DNA of 64,000 nt, from positions 183,151 to 247,150 of the forward strand of contig NZ_VPFD01000004.1 in the NCBI RefSeq assembly GCF_008014745.1. Direction: 5' to 3'. This document shows positions 62,575 through 64,000 of the stretch, in pieces. A model generated the notes under the pieces. That model was not told the origin of the DNA, made no database searches, and saw nothing but the letters and a program-made list of their open reading frames with translations. Numbering within the stretch: position 1 is the first letter of the stretch; each line of letters starts with the position of its first letter. Made by a program: the position numbers and the translations under genes. Source of the stretch: Massilia arenae. Lineage in GTDB: Bacteria > Pseudomonadota > Gammaproteobacteria > Burkholderiales > Burkholderiaceae_D.

Positions 62575-62608
62575 GACCCCTTGAAGTGAGACTCCACTTC
62601 AAGGGGTC
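62575..62608 (+). other. Hairpin at the IS left end covering the orfA ribosome-binding site
   Basis: Perfect 14-bp inverted repeat (GACCCCTTGAAGTG/CACTTCAAGGGGTC, loop AGACTC). The AAGGGG at 62601-62606, 5 bases before the orfA ATG, lies in the 3' arm. RNA read in from outside would fold it and hide the site. Confidence 0.75.
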
Positions 62609-62610
62609 TT

Positions 62611-63132
62611 ATGAAGTACGACGAGCAGTTTAAATTTTCAGCCGTTGAGGCCTACTTAGTCGGGCCAGCAGGCTTCACGAAGGTAGCGCAGCAGTTCGAA
62701 ATTTCAGCAGCACTTCTTCGTTCGTGGGTAGCGCGCTACCGCCTCCACGGCATAGCTGGGCTAGCGATGAGGGTGTGGAAGGCGCACAGTGCCGAGTTCA
62801 AGCTGTCGGTGCTGAAACACATGTGGGACAATGCGCTGTCCTATCGACAGGCCGCAGCTGTGTTCAATCTTCCTAACGCATCCCATATCGGCGAATGGGA
62901 GCGGCGGCACAAGCGCGACGGCTTCGAAGGTTTGAAACGACGCCGTAACGAAAATCCCAGAATGAAGGCTCTGCCGACCCCTCCTACTCGCGTCCCAGTG
63001 GACGAGACGAACTGCTCACATAATGACCTCGTAGAGGAGGTCAAGCGGCTTCGTGCGGAGAATGCTTACCTAAAAAAGCTCAAAGCCTTAGTCGAGTCGA
63101 AGTCGCCTGCGCCAGCGAAAAAACGCAAGTAA
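62611..63132 (+). CDS. IS3-family OrfA (helix-turn-helix)
   Basis: A 173-residue DNA-binding product of the IS150 type: two helix-turn-helix segments (KVAQQFEISAALLRSWVARY and YRQAAAVFNLPNASHIGEWE), then a leucine-zipper-like stretch (LVEEVKRLRAENAYLKKLKA). Near its 3' end a run of six A (63118-63123) followed by C allows -1 slippage into orfB, reading on as Thr-Gln-Val-Ile-Leu-Glu. That yields the OrfAB transposase. Confidence 0.92.
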   Translation: MKYDEQFKFSAVEAYLVGPAGFTKVAQQFEISAALLRSWVARYRLHGIAGLAMRVWKAHSAEFKLSVLKHMWDNALSYRQAAAVFNLPNASHIGEWERRHKRDGFEGLKRRRNENPRMKALPTPPTRVPVDETNCSHNDLVEEVKRLRAENAYLKKLKALVESKSPAPAKKRK

Positions 63133-63167
63133 TACTCGAACTAAGGCTGGAGCATGGACTGACTTAC

Positions 63168-63962
63168 TTGCTCGAAGCTGCCTCGCTGGCACGCAGTACG
63201 TTCTTCTATCAGAAGAAGGTACTGGAGGCGGGGGATAAGGACGCACAGGTAAAAGAAGAGATCCAGACCGAGTTCCATCGCCATCACGGGCGCTATGGTT
63301 ATCGTCGGATCACGGCAGCCCTGCGGCAAGCTGGGCGCATCATCAACCATAAGGCAGTTCAGCGCTTGATGGGCGAGCTAGGCCTGAAGTCGCTGGTTCG
63401 ACCGAAGAAGTACAAATCCTATAAGGCTGACGCCATGGAGGCATCGGAAGATGTCCTGCAGCGCGACTTCGAGGCAGATCGGCCAAACGAGAAGTGGGTA
63501 ACGGACGTCACTGAGTTCAAGGTCGATGGCAGAAAGGTATATCTCTCCCCGATCATGGACCTATACAACCGCGAGATCGTCGCCTATGAGATCCGAGAGC
63601 GACCGAGCCTGGAATTGGTGAGCGACATGCTCGAACAGGCGCTGAGCAAGCTTGAGGAACACGAGCGACCGATTCTTCACTCAGACCAGGGCTGGCAATA
63701 CCGGATGCCGGCATTTCGGCATGCGCTCGATAAAGGTGAGCTGCAACAGAGCATGTCCCGCAAGGGAAACTGCCATGACAACGCGGCCATGGAGAGCTTC
63801 TTCGCTGTCTTGAAGTCCGAGTTCTACCATCTCAACAAATTTAGCAGTGTCGAGCAACTCGTGAGCGGCCTGAAGCAGTACATCAACTACTATAATCACG
63901 ACCGCATCAAGATCAAACTGAACGGCCTGAGTCCTGTGCAGTACAGAACCCAGGCCGTCTAA
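63168..63962 (+). CDS. IS3-family OrfB (DDE transposase domain)
   Basis: The catalytic part. HTH_21-type region EFHRHHGRYGYRRITAALRQ, then the rve integrase core: first Asp in WVTDVTEFKV, second in ILHSDQGWQYR and Glu in DNAAMESFFAVLKSE, closing with YYNHDRIKIKLNGLSPVQYR. No good independent start exists (nominal TTG at 63168); the open frame continues back to the slippage site at 63118, so it is made mainly as OrfAB. Confidence 0.92.
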   Translation: MLEAASLARSTFFYQKKVLEAGDKDAQVKEEIQTEFHRHHGRYGYRRITAALRQAGRIINHKAVQRLMGELGLKSLVRPKKYKSYKADAMEASEDVLQRDFEADRPNEKWVTDVTEFKVDGRKVYLSPIMDLYNREIVAYEIRERPSLELVSDMLEQALSKLEEHERPILHSDQGWQYRMPAFRHALDKGELQQSMSRKGNCHDNAAMESFFAVLKSEFYHLNKFSSVEQLVSGLKQYINYYNHDRIKIKLNGLSPVQYRTQAV

Positions 63963-64000
63963 GCGAGCATCCAACCGTCTCAGTTTAAGGGGTCACATCA

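Larger units (their letters stand above)
62569..64000 (+). mobile_element. IS3-family insertion sequence (IS150-like), complete
   Basis: A 1432-base element with terminal inverted repeats beginning TGATGTGACCCCTT at both ends (left 62569-, right reverse complement ending at 64000), each followed by a TGAGAC block a few bases in. It carries orfA and orfB in -1 relation. The right end coincides with the last base of the window, so the target duplication cannot be read. Coding appears intact, so it may be active. Confidence 0.9.

Overview
This 64 kb, high-GC window reads as the chromosome of a free-living betaproteobacterium. The carotenoid genes, purine and nitrate catabolism, the rplU-rpmA-obgE-proB neighbourhood and the many LysR-type regulators all fit an Oxalobacteraceae (Massilia-like) organism. 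That placement is inferred from gene content and protein style; no database was searched.

Layout. (1) 1-4071, minus strand: a tightly overlapped carotenoid operon crtE-crtX-crtY-crtI, with crtI running off the left edge. (2) 4270-7232, minus: a LysR regulator, then pseudouridine catabolism psuK-psuG. (3) 7520-14800, plus, divergent from psuK: a nucleoside salvage operon of purine nucleoside phosphorylase, deoB, deoC, an ALDH16-type tandem aldehyde dehydrogenase, deoA and cdd. It turns deoxyribose into glyceraldehyde-3-phosphate plus acetaldehyde, and the dehydrogenase plausibly removes the acetaldehyde. (4) 14877-22281: mixed housekeeping and accessory genes (DUF2058, VOC, DUF2076, ChrA chromate transporter, gamma carbonic anhydrase, a LytS/LytTR two-component system with a small membrane protein, a secreted TonB_C-domain protein and acetyltransferases). 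(5) 22494-33232: nitrogen-base catabolism, with an omega-amino-acid transaminase, a PreT-like flavoprotein, an NCS1 nucleobase permease, a fused OHCU decarboxylase/allantoate amidohydrolase, a LysR regulator, a PuuD membrane urate oxidase with cytochrome c, and an M20 hydrolase. (6) 33387-36193: an S9 peptidase and two tiny ORFs. (7) 36425-46651: assimilatory nitrate reduction, nasT-nasS followed by a sigma-54 promoter, an attenuator leader and narK-nirB-nirD-nasB-nasA. (8) 46657-55015: a possible caspase-fold protein (DUF6345-like) with an unknown partner, a dienelactone hydrolase, two DUF4398-type lipoproteins, a Fur-box-controlled siderophore receptor, a nitroreductase and a diguanylate cyclase. 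(9) 55221-62529: tRNA-Pro, ispB, rplU, rpmA, obgE, proB, nth, rsxB and an RcnB-like protein. (10) 62569-64000: a complete IS3-family element that ends at the last base and sits in a REP-like repeat.

Regulatory DNA is rich. It includes twin ACAATTGT operators between psuK and the deo operon, nested inverted repeats between lysR and puuD, a perfect -24/-12 promoter with a terminator-bearing leader before the nitrate operon, a Fur box over the receptor gene start, and a textbook sigma-70 promoter for rplU. Two full copies and one interrupted copy of a REP-like inverted repeat occur at about 12.95, 33.3 and 62.55 kb. No CRISPR array, rRNA or prophage was seen. No gene-free stretch exceeds 300 bases.
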